A stretch of DNA of 64,000 nt from Dipodascopsis uninucleata var. uninucleata (Eukaryota; Ascomycota; Lipomycetes; Lipomycetales; Lipomycetaceae). Location of the stretch: the NCBI GenBank assembly GCA_030568195.1, contig JAJLTO010000001.1, positions 248,001 through 312,000 on the forward strand, given 5' to 3'. A program made the translations under genes and the position numbers. A model generated the notes under the pieces. That model saw only the letters and a list, made by a program, of their open reading frames with translations, was not told where the DNA came from and searched no databases. Each line of letters starts with the position of its first letter. The first letter of the stretch is position 1. Below, one piece after another: positions 49,072 through 59,409 of the stretch.

Positions 49072-50106
49072 TTAACTACTAAATTGTGAAATTTTTCGTT
49101 ATACGCTCTTTCATGAACATCTCATCTATAACGAATACACGTCCTTATATTTATAATCTGCCACGAAGCTTCTAGTTTATGCCTACGGCTAATGACGTTA
49201 CAAGCCCTTATCGCACTAGCATTGTTACTAGCATGCTTTACGCGGGTATAGCCGACAAGCAGCCTTAACCGTTGTGCCATAAGGAGGTTGGAATTTAGGC
49301 GATCTATGCGCTAAACTGCCACACTAAGACTAAAATATTACATAACATCCTTATTTGTTTTACATAATGGCGGGATAGCCGAAGAATCAGTCATACTTTG
49401 CAAAAATAGTAGAGCCACGGCAGTCACAGATGGACAGGCGGCTAATATGATAACCTTTCGCCTTCGGGTGACTATTAATCTGACACAGATGAGGAGAGGC
49501 TAGAGGCGAAAGGGAGGGGTGTTTTCCAATGATGACACAAAACAGCACATGTAAGCAGGAAATCTAGGCACCAACAGGACAAAAGACGTACTATCTCTGT
49601 TACATTGACTATGTACATGATCGCTCTACCAACCTCCATGTTCGAGCAGCTACAAAGATTAAGTGGATAGTAAACTATATTGCAGATCTTTAGGTTGCCA
49701 ACTTGCCTGCCTGCTCATTAGTCATCCAACTTATATGGTAAACGATGAACAGCACTTAAAACAGCTACTGATAGACTAGTTGCGGTCTTCTACACTCAAT
49801 GAAGCACCTCTTAAGCGATAGCCAAAAATGTTTTATGTTTTATAATCGATACATCTGTAGAGCTCTGAAGAATATGCGGCTATTCTCCTATAGTAGCCAG
49901 AAATAGCAAATGGCCGCTGGGGCTCAGCATGACAAACTGACAGCTGATAAAAAGACTGAGACGTTAGAGTCCCATGTACGACATCGAACATGCTTATATA
50001 GGTTAGGGATTGACAAGGTTGTCTGGCGCGTATATAACCAAGTATCATGACATCATGCACCAGTAAATACATTATGTAATATTATCCGGCAAGCTGTAAG
50101 CAGCTG

Positions 50107-50130
50107 CTATTAGATGACCTATTAGATGAC
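50107..50130. repeat. 12-bp perfect tandem duplication
   Basis: CTATTAGATGAC occurs twice in direct succession, about 430 nt upstream of eIF1. Function unknown. Confidence 0.8.
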
Positions 50131-50556
50131 ATACTACAATGCCTTGCAATCCCAAAGCTGGACAGCATGTAGTTATGCGCCCTAATCCCACAGTGGCGAA
50201 TGCGTCAGAAAAACATTTTGTTACCCTCCCTGATTTGCAGTACTTGTGCGAGTTTGGAAGGGGTTGTTGCCTTTGGTACGACAAAGCACAGAAGTTTTAA
50301 GAACCAAAATAAAACCGGGCGATAGTCCGCATTTTTTTCTTTTTCTCTTCTTACTCCTTGATCAAAAAATCAACAAATATTGACAGAGAAGATTCAACTT
50401 ATCTTGTCACTACATCTTCGTTCTATCTAACGATTCTAGTTTCTAACAGAACGAATACCTTTTCTTTGAAGACACACTTCCGCTTTATCTTTATCCTTTT
50501 TTATTTCAAATTCTAGAAGGTTTACCAGTCAGGTTAAACAACTTGTGCTATAGTTT

Positions 50557-51252
50557 ATGTCTACGTCCATCGAGAACCTGAAAACTTTTGGTAAGCTATT
50601 ATTTGATTTTATCAAGATCTGCTAGCTCGATAGAAAAAGAAGGATAGTTTGTGCTCTCAGGAGATTTCGAATTTAATAAGAATTTAGTGGAAATGAATGG
50701 ATTTTTGCAGGTCTAGTGGAAACTGAAATGATTAGATTAATGGGGGTTTGAAATGTGACATGAAAAGACATATTGTTGCTACGAAACAGTGCAAATATTT
50801 TTCTCGAACACTATAATTATCTTATTATCCGTGAATAATATATATGTTAAAGCTTGATTTTCGATTTCTATGGACCTGTAGATATGGTTTCTAGTTTCTG
50901 GTCGCAAAAGAGAGAATATTTTGTCTAATCGTGTTTTTCACAATATATAGATCCATTCGCCGATACCGGTGACGACGATATCAGCCAGCCGAATAACTAT
51001 ATTCATATTCGGATTCAGCAACGTAACGGACGTAAGACTCTTACTACAGTTCAGGGTCTTCCTCAGGAATATGATTTAAAACGTATTTTAAGAGCTTTGA
51101 AGAAAGATTTTGCCTGTAACGGCACTATTGTTAAGGACGATGAGTTAGGTGAAGTCATCCAGCTCCAAGGCGATCAGCGCGTCAAAGTGATGGAATTTTT
51201 GTCCTCACAGCTTAACATCTTGAAGAAGAACATCAAGATTCACGGATTCTGA
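50557..51252 (+). CDS. SUI1: Translation initiation factor eIF1 (Sui1)
   Basis: Two exons (50557-50590, 50951-51252) give 111 residues, near yeast Sui1 (108). The 34-nt first exon encodes MSTSIENLKTF, and the second completes DPFADTGDD. The SUI1 fold follows with IHIRIQQRNGRKTLTTVQGL, LKRILRALKKDFACNGTIV, VIQLQGDQRVKVMEFL and the ending IKIHGF. It binds the 40S P-site region and enforces start-codon fidelity. The first intron is long (360 nt), a pattern often seen in highly expressed fungal genes. A pyrimidine-rich leader precedes the ATG. Confidence 0.96.
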
Positions 51253-52382
51253 TCCGTGACATACTCCTTAGCGCAATGCTTAATGCTGTGAATTTGCTAC
51301 TTAAATTACTGCTGGCCAGTACTGAAGTAGTATTAATTATAAAATAAGAACTATTTATTATTTGTATTACTAGTACTTGGAAAGCATGCATTTAGAGTAG
51401 CTTTTTTAGTTCATAGCATTTCGTGGCGTACATGGTTGGTGGGATTGCATAAGCCATATATGTCAACATATGGCTTTTCTTTCTTCTTTTTGTTGAATAT
51501 ATAATCGTATATTCGATTTATAAATTTGTTGTTTCGTTTGTATATTTTAATTATTTATTTGTTGTTTTGTTTTCGTCTTGACCTGTTTGGTCTTTGTAAG
51601 ACAAGTCTGAAGGCTCTAGTCGATCGGCATTTTGAAGGCTAGTTTGTATCGTGATAGTGGCGAATTCGACTCCAGGATCGGGCTTTGTTTAAGCTCCTCC
51701 CAAGATATAGTGGATTACTGATTTTACTGTCGGTGGAGTAATGGTGATTATGTCACAAAGGTCAGAGCAAATAATGATTATTATGATTAACATATGCGTA
51801 TTTAACTATTTATTCATCTACTTTTATCTATATAATTAGTGCATCACACGCCCGCTGAAAAGCCAAATGCAATCTATTACCCGTGTCATTAATACCAAGT
51901 CAAAAAATATATATTTTAACCTAGAGAACCTTGTTTCACCGAATATTATTTCAAATATAATGTTGAATAAAGACTACAAATATAACATCGGATCTTAGTT
52001 GCTAGTGTAAGCTATTTAATAATGATACTCAATAGTTCCATAGCTCTAATAGTATCAAACAAACTTCCAGATGATACATTAATAACTTATCAACGTTACT
52101 AAAATACTTAAGACTCGATAAATGATATAACATAAGCCTGATAAATATTGAAATGATACCAAGGAATATAAAAGCTCGTTTCCAACAAGATATAGGCTTC
52201 TCTTCCCACCAAAAAAAATCAATAAAAAGGAAACAAGATAATTATCACCACATATAATAGCCATTTTGATGAAGAACAGAAAAAAAGTACTACTAATATC
52301 CGTTTAATGTATCTATAGATCCGAATACTCATTCGAACGTTCACGGCCAATTTGGTGAACCTATACTGGCCGTGACGATCGT
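51253..52382. other. Convergent intergenic region eIF1/siderophore transporter
   Basis: 1.1 kb between two 3' ends, containing the hairpin at 51451-51476. No gene was recognised; short open frames on the minus strand have no family features. Confidence 0.6.
51451..51476. other. Inverted repeat followed by pyrimidine run
   Basis: AAGCCATAT at 51451-51459 is the exact reverse complement of ATATGGCTT at 51468-51476. An 8-nt loop separates them, and a T/C-rich run follows. It lies about 200 nt after the eIF1 stop codon and could form an RNA hairpin near the transcript end. Confidence 0.6.
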
Positions 52383-54713
52383 CTATGCCCCTCCCCAGCT
52401 GCGCTTAGGTCTTTGCTTGCGGAGACTAATACCAGCATCCATAGCAGCAGCTTCTTCGTCAGACCAAGACACGACCGAATCACCATCTGCAGTACGGTCT
52501 GCGTGAGATCCGATAACTATATAGGAAGGTGCTCCTAATAAACCATCTCGGCTGGATGATCTTGCTTCCAAAGCTTCATTGTCAGTCAGTAAATGACGTG
52601 CAGCAGAAGTGCGCCCTCTATCGTAGTAGCTGGGAGGCTCTGAAGAAGAGAAAGCCAACGGCTGTGATGAGCTGGATGTGTTATCAGCAGCAGCTCCACT
52701 TCCGTGCTTCGAGGGTAAGTTGATATCATCTATTGGACCAGTAGCATAAACATTCGTCGGATTAGAATCCACTTCGTGAACTTGCTGCTGTTCGTGAAGA
52801 TTATAATTTTTCATAAATAGTGCTGAGATGGCAAGTGGTATGGTTGCAATAAAGGCTGTCCATACAAGTAGAGTCATAACATCAGAGTATGCATGAATGA
52901 TCACCTTTCGCTCGGGCGAATCTATGTCCGGATAGGTTTGTCTGGCATAGGAAAAATCTGCATATATTTTGGGAATTTCTTCGATCATTTCACTTGGTAA
53001 ATAGGTTCTGAGTTTTAATGGAAGTAAAGTGGTCCAGATTGCTCCCGAAATTGCAGCACCTACAGCAGATCCCAATGAGAAAACAGTAAGGAATAAGGCT
53101 GTAGCAGGTCCCACATCTTCTTGTGAGCAAGAAGCCTGAACACCGACTTGTGTTGGAACCGAGATCATACCACCGCCAATTCCGGAGAGTAATTGAGTAG
53201 TAACTACAAGTAGAATTGGAACGGAAGGAGTGCGAGTGAAGAGCATGAGCAAGATACCAGCCATATAAACAGGGACTCCAAGTAACATCCATAACTTATA
53301 ATAGGATGACCGTCTAATCACTAGAGAAATAAGGATAGCGGATACAGTTGACGCAAACGAAAATGTCTGAACAATCTTTCCAGCAACCCCAGTAGAAGTA
53401 TCACGCGATACCATCAAGTATGAGAAGAAATATGGCTGAAAAATATTGAAAGCCACATCATAGAAGAAAATAAGACAGCAGCCCGCTAATACTGTACGAT
53501 CCTTCAAGACACTAAATGACACAAGTGGCTTAGTCTTCGATTCGGAATGAGATGCAAGCCATGATTCCCAATATCCAAATGCAATGATAGAACTGACACC
53601 GAAAAAAAGGAGTAGAGGTATTCGAGGATCTTTCCAGTGAGCATCCATAGTACTAGTTACAGTAAGAGGGATAAGCACAAGAGAACATCCTAGAGTGAGA
53701 AGACCCATTCCTAGAAGATCAAGAGCATGCGACAAGTTTACTATTGGAGTCCAAACCTTCTGTATCAGGCAGTGAGTAGTAACCTTAAAGCAAACTTCAC
53801 TATTTCCAACAACATGCTCTGATTCATTGTTATCAGATGTTTCACCATTATAGTCCTCGTCACCAGAGGTATGCTTGTTTCGAGTATTGCCATTAGAAGT
53901 ACCTTCTTCGATTATAGCAACTGCAGTCTCCGCCGTGGAGGGTACAAGACCAAGTTTAACAGCATTTCGCTGGTTTAGCCATAAAGTAATCAATAACGGC
54001 AGTCCAGACAGAGGAACACATATAACCCACAGACCATATCCTGCACGCCAAGTGAAAGTGGTAGTAGCAATATCTGCAATAACGGGTCCTATCCAGACAG
54101 TGACCAGAAATGGTGCATCTGGGAGAGCAGAGAAAAGGGCTCTATTTAGCAGATCAGTAGTATCGGCAACAAAGATCTGCTGTAAAACAAGCAGACCTGT
54201 GAAGCCCGAGGCAGTAAAAATCTGTGCTAGCGTATAACTTATTACACCCGACGACAGCGCCATTTGCAAATACCCGAGAGAGAGTGCTGTAATAGTCAAA
54301 ACGAAAGCCTCAAAGCGACCAAAGGTGTTTGCAATTTTTGCAACTGGTGTCTTAACAACTGCATACAAAATATTCTGCACTACCTGCACCATAGCAAGTA
54401 ACGAGTGCAAGTTGAAAGACGAGGTTGCAAATGGTGTCAGCAAACCTGCAGTCTGCCCTGCAAGTGAAGTCGTAAATGCCAGTGCAAAGAGACCGGCGTA
54501 GGCGACGTGAAGTGCTGGTCGAGTCCATGTTTGAGATAAAATCTGGGACTTCAGTACACCTACTTCCACCTCTTGCTCCATCTCAACCGGATCCTCGTTA
54601 CTTGGCCTTCCGATCTCGTCGCTCTCATGCGTATGCCGCATATACTTTTGAGGCACGTAAGCTAACGCGTGGTGGCTCCGCTGCCCATTCGCTTGGTCTG
54701 CCAGCCTATCCAT
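52383..54713 (-). CDS. MFS siderophore-iron transporter family (SIT/MirB type)
   Basis: One exon from the ATG at 54713 gives about 776 residues; the open frame extends farther up without a good start. After ~75 cytosolic residues come fourteen expected helices. Landmarks are GQTAGLLTPFATSSFNLHSL in the first extracellular segment, VKTPVAKIANTFGRFEAF in the loop 2-3 motif, and FTGLLVLQQIFVADTTDLLNRA followed by WIGPVIADIATTTFTWRAGYG. These are diagnostic for the SIT (2.A.1.16) family. The central loop (about 280-330) and the ~130-residue C-terminal tail are longer than usual, with acidic and Ser-rich sequence. Family knowledge: these plasma-membrane or endosomal carriers import ferric siderophores. 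The exact ligand cannot be read from sequence. Confidence 0.88.
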   Translation of the reverse strand: MDRLADQANGQRSHHALAYVPQKYMRHTHESDEIGRPSNEDPVEMEQEVEVGVLKSQILSQTWTRPALHVAYAGLFALAFTTSLAGQTAGLLTPFATSSFNLHSLLAMVQVVQNILYAVVKTPVAKIANTFGRFEAFVLTITALSLGYLQMALSSGVISYTLAQIFTASGFTGLLVLQQIFVADTTDLLNRALFSALPDAPFLVTVWIGPVIADIATTTFTWRAGYGLWVICVPLSGLPLLITLWLNQRNAVKLGLVPSTAETAVAIIEEGTSNGNTRNKHTSGDEDYNGETSDNNESEHVVGNSEVCFKVTTHCLIQKVWTPIVNLSHALDLLGMGLLTLGCSLVLIPLTVTSTMDAHWKDPRIPLLLFFGVSSIIAFGYWESWLASHSESKTKPLVSFSVLKDRTVLAGCCLIFFYDVAFNIFQPYFFSYLMVSRDTSTGVAGKIVQTFSFASTVSAILISLVIRRSSYYKLWMLLGVPVYMAGILLMLFTRTPSVPILLVVTTQLLSGIGGGMISVPTQVGVQASCSQEDVGPATALFLTVFSLGSAVGAAISGAIWTTLLPLKLRTYLPSEMIEEIPKIYADFSYARQTYPDIDSPERKVIIHAYSDVMTLLVWTAFIATIPLAISALFMKNYNLHEQQQVHEVDSNPTNVYATGPIDDINLPSKHGSGAAADNTSSSSQPLAFSSSEPPSYYDRGRTSAARHLLTDNEALEARSSSRDGLLGAPSYIVIGSHADRTADGDSVVSWSDEEAAAMDAGISLRKQRPKRSWGGA

Positions 54714-55608
54714 CCTAAAGATCACGTTTACTGTCTGGATCCTCTTTGTCCGACGGCTATGATATACTCTATATTTCCGTTGCCTGTCTACCCTAAAGCT
54801 CGCCGAACCACTAGCTAAACAAATCAATAGTATAAGTATATCTATTTGACTTCCGATATTATTTATATCTTAACCTGTGTCTTATCATTTACCTATCTAT
54901 CACCTTCGACTCCCTACTTCATTCACTATTATAAGCCTTTTCTCCCAGTCCTTTCATCGCGATCTTCTTTAGGCGGTGTGTTGAAATCACGTGACATGGC
55001 CGGTCCGTGGCGGGCAAATTTTGGGAGAGCTTCGAAGACAGACAGTCTTTCCATGAGAGCCTCAAGAGAAACATTAAGTGACAGAAAAAGCAAACACTGA
55101 GTGGTGAAGCACAAATCGCTAGGCGCAACGGTAAAATATAGAGGATCAAAGAGCAAGGTGACGAACAAAAGGTTAAAGGGAGAAAGAGTGGCGCCTAAAA
55201 CGTGGACGACCAAAAACCAGGAGTAGTAAAAGAGAGGAAGAACGAGCAGGCGACAGTGTGGCCACGAGGCACATATAATAACAGTCGTGGAGCGACAAGT
55301 AGACGCTGGAGTCAACAGATACAGAGCAACAGGTGGAAGCAAAAACGGCTGCGAAGACGGCTACAGTAAACGCGGTTGGTTTCCCAGCGGGTGAAAAGCG
55401 TTTGCGTGAAGAAGCAGGAGCAGGCGGAGCAAGCACAATTACAACAATCGAACCAGGAACAGAACCGACCGATAGAGCATTCGATAGTAAAACTGATAAA
55501 GGAAATAATATAGTGAACAGCAAAGCATACGAAGGATTGTCAGAAAATTATCTAGAAGATTACGAACCAGTGGGGCGCGCGACCAAAAGAATTAAGATAG
55601 TTGAAGAC
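54714..55608. other. Divergent region: transporter promoter and RBR gene 5' part
   Basis: 895 bp between the two chosen start codons, more G+C-rich than other intergenic DNA. GATA-type sites for the transporter lie at 54881-54887 and 54893-54902. From 55303 to 55608 an open frame without any ATG runs straight into the RBR coding sequence. Confidence 0.55.
54881..54902 (-). promoter_or_regulatory. GATA-type sites upstream of siderophore transporter
   Basis: On the minus strand TGATAAG (54887-54881) and TGATAGATAG (54902-54893) lie about 170-190 nt before the transporter's ATG. Fungal siderophore genes are repressed by iron-sensing GATA factors (Fep1/SreA type) that bind such cores, so this is a plausible iron-response site. 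Short GATA cores are common by chance in A+T-rich DNA. Confidence 0.4.
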
Positions 55609-57147
55609 ATGTCAAGTGATGAAGATCTTTATGGGATGGAGGAGGATGAGGAGTTTGACTACGATGATAGCATAGGTGGCATGTCAGAGTATGAGGATGA
55701 AATTGATGATGGTTTTGCAGACGTTAAACCCGAGTCAACTCGTCTGAAGGCTTACGAAGTGGAGCACCGTGTAATATCACCAGAAGATATCGAGTCTAGA
55801 CAAGATACTCAAATAGAGCAGGTGTCTTCAGTTTTAGGTCAGTCCAAGGAAAATGCCATGGCGCTGCTGCTTTACTTCAAATGGAATCACGAGCGAGTGA
55901 TAGAGAAGTACATGGAAGATGCGGAAGGCGTGCTTCGTGCGGCAGGTCTGGAAGATGGCAGCGAAGATAGCTCCCAAGAACACAAGTACGCTATAGAGAA
56001 AACTGATGGGTTCATGTGTGAAATCTGCTGTGATGAGGGAGATGGAATCGAATCATTTGCTATAGGATGCGGTCACAGATTCTGTGCTGATTGCTACCGA
56101 CAGTACATGAACGGAAAGATTATTGATGAGGGTGAGTCACGAAACATACAGTGTCCTGCCGAAGGGTGCGGCTTAGTTGTTAAAGGTGCTGCTATAAAAG
56201 CTTTAGTCGTACCCCAGGTATATGAACGATATAGGACTCTTCTCAAGCGTACTTTTGTGGAAGATCACGAACATTTGCGCTGGTGCCCCGCTCCAAATTG
56301 TGAGTATGCGATAGAATGCAGTATCAGCAAAAACGATTTACAATCTGTGGTGCCTACTGTTCACTGCAAGTGTGGTCACAGCTTCTGCTTTGGTTGTGGT
56401 TTAAACGACCATCAACCCTGTATCTGCATCCTAGTACGCAAATGGATTAAAAAATGCGAGGATGACAGTGAAACAGCAAACTGGATATCAGCAAATACCA
56501 AGGAATGTCCTAAGTGTATGGCAACTATCGAGAAGAATGGCGGATGTAATCATATGACCTGCCGCAAGTGCAAGTATGAGTTCTGCTGGATCTGCATTGG
56601 AGCATGGGCAGAGCATGGCACATCTTGGTACAACTGTTCTCGTTACGACGAAAAGTCTGGCGTAGAAGCCAGAGACAATCAAGCGAAATCGCGAGCCTCG
56701 CTAGAGAGATACCTGCATTATTATAATCGTTATGCCAATCACGAGCAGAGTGCCAGGCTTGACAAAGATTTATTTTTACGAACAGAAAAGAAGATGACAC
56801 AGTTACAATCTACCTCAGGTATGTCATGGATTGAAGTTCAGTATCTAGCACAAGCTTCTGCAGTACTGCAGCAATGCCGTCAAACTTTGAAGTGGACTTA
56901 TGCGTTTGCATTTTATCTTGAACAAAATAACCAAACTCATTTGTTTGAGGATAACCAAAAAGATCTAGAAATGGCTGTTGAACAGCTGTCAGAACTATTT
57001 GAAAAGCCAATACAGGAGCTTGCTGAACTCAAAGTAACTGTTATGGACAAAACAGCTTATGTAAATAACAGACGACAGATTCTACTTGAAGATACTGCCC
57101 GTGGATTACAAGATGGTCGATGGAAATACCAAGTTGACCTTAAATGA
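55609..57147 (+). CDS. Ariadne-type RBR E3 ubiquitin ligase
   Basis: A single exon from the first ATG gives 512 residues, near yeast Hel1 (551). An acidic N-terminus is followed by a UBA-like helix bundle (~70-105). RING1 starts at CEICC (~137), the IBR spans about 205-265, and RING2 is CPKCMATIEKNGGCNHMTC. The catalytic Cys in GGCNHM is at about residue 313. The Ariadne domain follows (HGTSWYNCSRYDE, then the HYYNRYANHEQSARLDKDLF helix). Family knowledge: such ligases work with neddylated cullin-RING complexes by a RING/HECT hybrid mechanism with a ubiquitin thioester. The same frame is open for about 100 codons upstream without an ATG, so a non-AUG or spliced longer form is possible. Confidence 0.9.
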   Translation: MSSDEDLYGMEEDEEFDYDDSIGGMSEYEDEIDDGFADVKPESTRLKAYEVEHRVISPEDIESRQDTQIEQVSSVLGQSKENAMALLLYFKWNHERVIEKYMEDAEGVLRAAGLEDGSEDSSQEHKYAIEKTDGFMCEICCDEGDGIESFAIGCGHRFCADCYRQYMNGKIIDEGESRNIQCPAEGCGLVVKGAAIKALVVPQVYERYRTLLKRTFVEDHEHLRWCPAPNCEYAIECSISKNDLQSVVPTVHCKCGHSFCFGCGLNDHQPCICILVRKWIKKCEDDSETANWISANTKECPKCMATIEKNGGCNHMTCRKCKYEFCWICIGAWAEHGTSWYNCSRYDEKSGVEARDNQAKSRASLERYLHYYNRYANHEQSARLDKDLFLRTEKKMTQLQSTSGMSWIEVQYLAQASAVLQQCRQTLKWTYAFAFYLEQNNQTHLFEDNQKDLEMAVEQLSELFEKPIQELAELKVTVMDKTAYVNNRRQILLEDTARGLQDGRWKYQVDLK

Positions 57148-58362
57148 AGTACTTTTTTTGTTTGAGTATAAGGCAGCAACAGCAGGCGAAGGACAATGAT
57201 AATTGTCTGCATATCTAAGAAGATGTGACTGCCAACTTCTCATTTTCGCGAAGGATTCTATCACCTGCACCTTTACATTATAATTGAAATCATCTTTGTT
57301 CCTATTCATGATAGGTCTAGCGCTACTGTGATATTTTACTATTTTCATTCATATGATGACTATTTTATGTTTAACATTCTTATTTCATTATATATTTTGT
57401 GTCAGTTTGTTCAAACATTATCATACCATTTATTGATTATGACTCGTGTTTTTTCTCATTTACCATATAACATTTTCTATAATTATAGTAATTTATTTTT
57501 GTTACTCCATTTCTACTTCAATATCAGACTATTACGTTAATTCGACCGCTCCTGCATTTCTTGCTTTATCCTCACCTACTTCATTCTCTTCTTGTATCGA
57601 ATTCATATCATAATCAAAATGGAAAAACGCATTTATATAGGTAGTACATATTGTTATCCAATAAGGATAAACTAACCACAGATAACCTAATCACTAAAAG
57701 ATACATCTAAGGAAACTAGAGTGGTCGAGAATATGTTCAAGCTAACTCATGCTTATATGAACTTTCAATATGTATATATAATACAATGTAGAAGTGAAGT
57801 AGTTATATATGTAACAGATAATAACAAAAAATTTTGAACACTTAATTCTAAATAACAACGTGGAGCGAAAAGAACAATGTTTTTTTTAAGATCCAAGGAC
57901 TTCAAATAATCATGTACGGTATCGACGAAGCAGCGTACCAACATAAAATAGAGATGATGAAAAATGAAAAATGAACTTTGCTAATAACAATAAAACACAA
58001 ACAACACAGTAACACTAATATAAAAATGATGATAATAAATCCAGATGGCTACTGACTATTTTGACAATGTTAAATGGTGACCAACGCTACTAACACAATG
58101 AGGTAGGAAAGAACGACTATTAGACGGACAGTGGTAATGACAAAAACACTATATATATGTGAAGCTGATCATAATAAAATAAAGAATAATTGCACTCAAA
58201 ATAAAGCAAAACTTTTCCCCTTCATTTTACTCTTCATTTTGTCTCATAAGACACTACTGATCATTACGCTTATGCTTCATACATCAAAAATATACCTAAT
58301 CTAGATGATGAGCTCTCAGGCATGCGACTGCTTATTGTTAAATTACCAATACTTTTCAAAAA
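57148..58362. other. Convergent intergenic region RBR gene/MRS4
   Basis: 1.2 kb of A+T-rich sequence between two 3' ends. It contains a TGTGACTG 8-mer at 57224-57231 away from any promoter. No gene was recognised; a box-C-like ATGATGA near 58025 lacks the rest of a snoRNA. Confidence 0.55.
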
Positions 58363-59409
58363 TTACCATGACTTATAAAGATAGAATTTAGCCATCTCAT
58401 ATGACGTCCAGCAGATAGCAGTAGACGGCATATTAGTAATGATACGAGGCCGTAGACCTCGGAAGAAACCGACTGTACCTTCTCGAGTATATATCACTCG
58501 CGCAGCATCAGAAATTGAAGATGCCGATCGGACTGTAGCATCTGAAGAAACGCCTTTAGTTTGCAAAAATGTCTTTATGACGTCCATTGGAGTAGTGGCA
58601 GCGGCGGCAATAGCTCCTGCTAATCCACCTGCAATGCAATGTGTCAAAGGATCATATTTTCGATCAGGGTTAAGAAGCTTAGATAGAGCTTCATATGTAG
58701 TGAAGTTAAGAGCGGTCAAAGGAATATTCATAAATAAAGTGGTAGGATATGACAAATAAAACGTAGCAAAGCCTTCATTTCTGTATATGTGTCTAGCACA
58801 AGAAAAGACAGACTTATATCTACTTCCTGCCAACTGCATTCGCTGCTTGATAACGTCAAATGGATTCATCAGTGCGTCGGAAGCAGTTGTGGCACAAGCA
58901 CCAGCCAAGGCAGTAGCAAATGGATGATATCCAGCACCTTCATTTCCACCAAATGAGTTCTTTGAGATTTCGTAGACACCAAAATAAACAGCATGAGCTG
59001 GACCAGCGCCAAGAGCAACAGAAGTGATTCCACGCCATAGAGCCTTCGCACCCTCCGTGGAAGATATTCGAGAAATGGCATTTGAGATTCCAGAGTAAGC
59101 TTTCGAGGCTGAAGATGGCGAAAATGATAGAACTTGCATTCTAGTCTTAATTGCATCAACTGGATACATAACTGTATGTTCCATAATTCCTGCAAAAGCG
59201 CCAGCAACTAAATTTGAAGAAAGTGGAGTGTTCCTAGGTAAGGCCTCATAATCGTACTCGTCGTCGTCATCATCCGCAGATGGAGTAGGTTCCTTAACCA
59301 TTGTACTACTATTGATAGTCTTGCTATCACTTGAAGTAACATCTAGTTGTAAGATACTGTCAACATTCTCTGACACTGGCCCTGCCTTTAAATGAGTCTT
59401 TGAGTCCAT
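58363..59409 (-). CDS. MRS4: Mitochondrial iron carrier Mrs3/Mrs4 (mitoferrin)
   Basis: A single exon encodes 348 residues. About 65 acidic and Ser-rich residues precede the carrier domain, so it is longer than yeast Mrs4 (304). The three carrier signatures are PVDAIKTRMQ, PFDVIKQRMQ and PMDVIKTFLQ. Mitoferrin-type phrases are AGIMEHTVMYPVDAIKTRMQ, AHAVYFGVYE, and ATFYLSYPTTLFMNIP followed by ALNFTTYE. Family knowledge: Mrs3/4 bring ferrous iron across the inner mitochondrial membrane for heme and Fe-S synthesis. A TGATAT core at 59488-59493, about 80 nt upstream, could be an iron GATA-factor site but is weak evidence. The gene has no intron, unlike most genes here. Confidence 0.92.
   Translation of the reverse strand: MDSKTHLKAGPVSENVDSILQLDVTSSDSKTINSSTMVKEPTPSADDDDDEYDYEALPRNTPLSSNLVAGAFAGIMEHTVMYPVDAIKTRMQVLSFSPSSASKAYSGISNAISRISSTEGAKALWRGITSVALGAGPAHAVYFGVYEISKNSFGGNEGAGYHPFATALAGACATTASDALMNPFDVIKQRMQLAGSRYKSVFSCARHIYRNEGFATFYLSYPTTLFMNIPLTALNFTTYEALSKLLNPDRKYDPLTHCIAGGLAGAIAAAATTPMDVIKTFLQTKGVSSDATVRSASSISDAARVIYTREGTVGFFRGLRPRIITNMPSTAICWTSYEMAKFYLYKSW

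Larger units (their letters stand above)
48975..50556. other. Intergenic region His-rich gene/eIF1
   Basis: 1.6 kb between divergent starts. It contains an (AT)14 microsatellite, a lone CAGTCACA at 49431-49438, a 12-bp tandem duplication at 50107-50130, a GCCCTAAT motif near 50178-50187, and a pyrimidine-rich leader at about 50330-50360 before eIF1. No convincing gene was found. Confidence 0.6.

Noticed and set aside
49262-49290. tRNA-like A-box pattern on the minus strand (GGCACAACGGTTAAGGC)
   Set aside because: No T arm or B box follows, and no anticodon stem can be folded. Probably chance, at most a tRNA remnant.
49431-49438. A third CAGTCACA (HomolD-like) site
   Set aside because: It is more than 1.1 kb from eIF1 and about 460 nt from the His-rich gene. 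About two such 8-mers are expected by chance in 64 kb, so I did not annotate it as a promoter element. The copy at 57224 is likewise away from any promoter.
58025-58100. Box C/D snoRNA-like arrangement (ATGATGA followed by CTGA)
   Set aside because: The C box and first CTGA are only about 25 nt apart, no second D box or terminal stem is found, and the context is a 3' flank.
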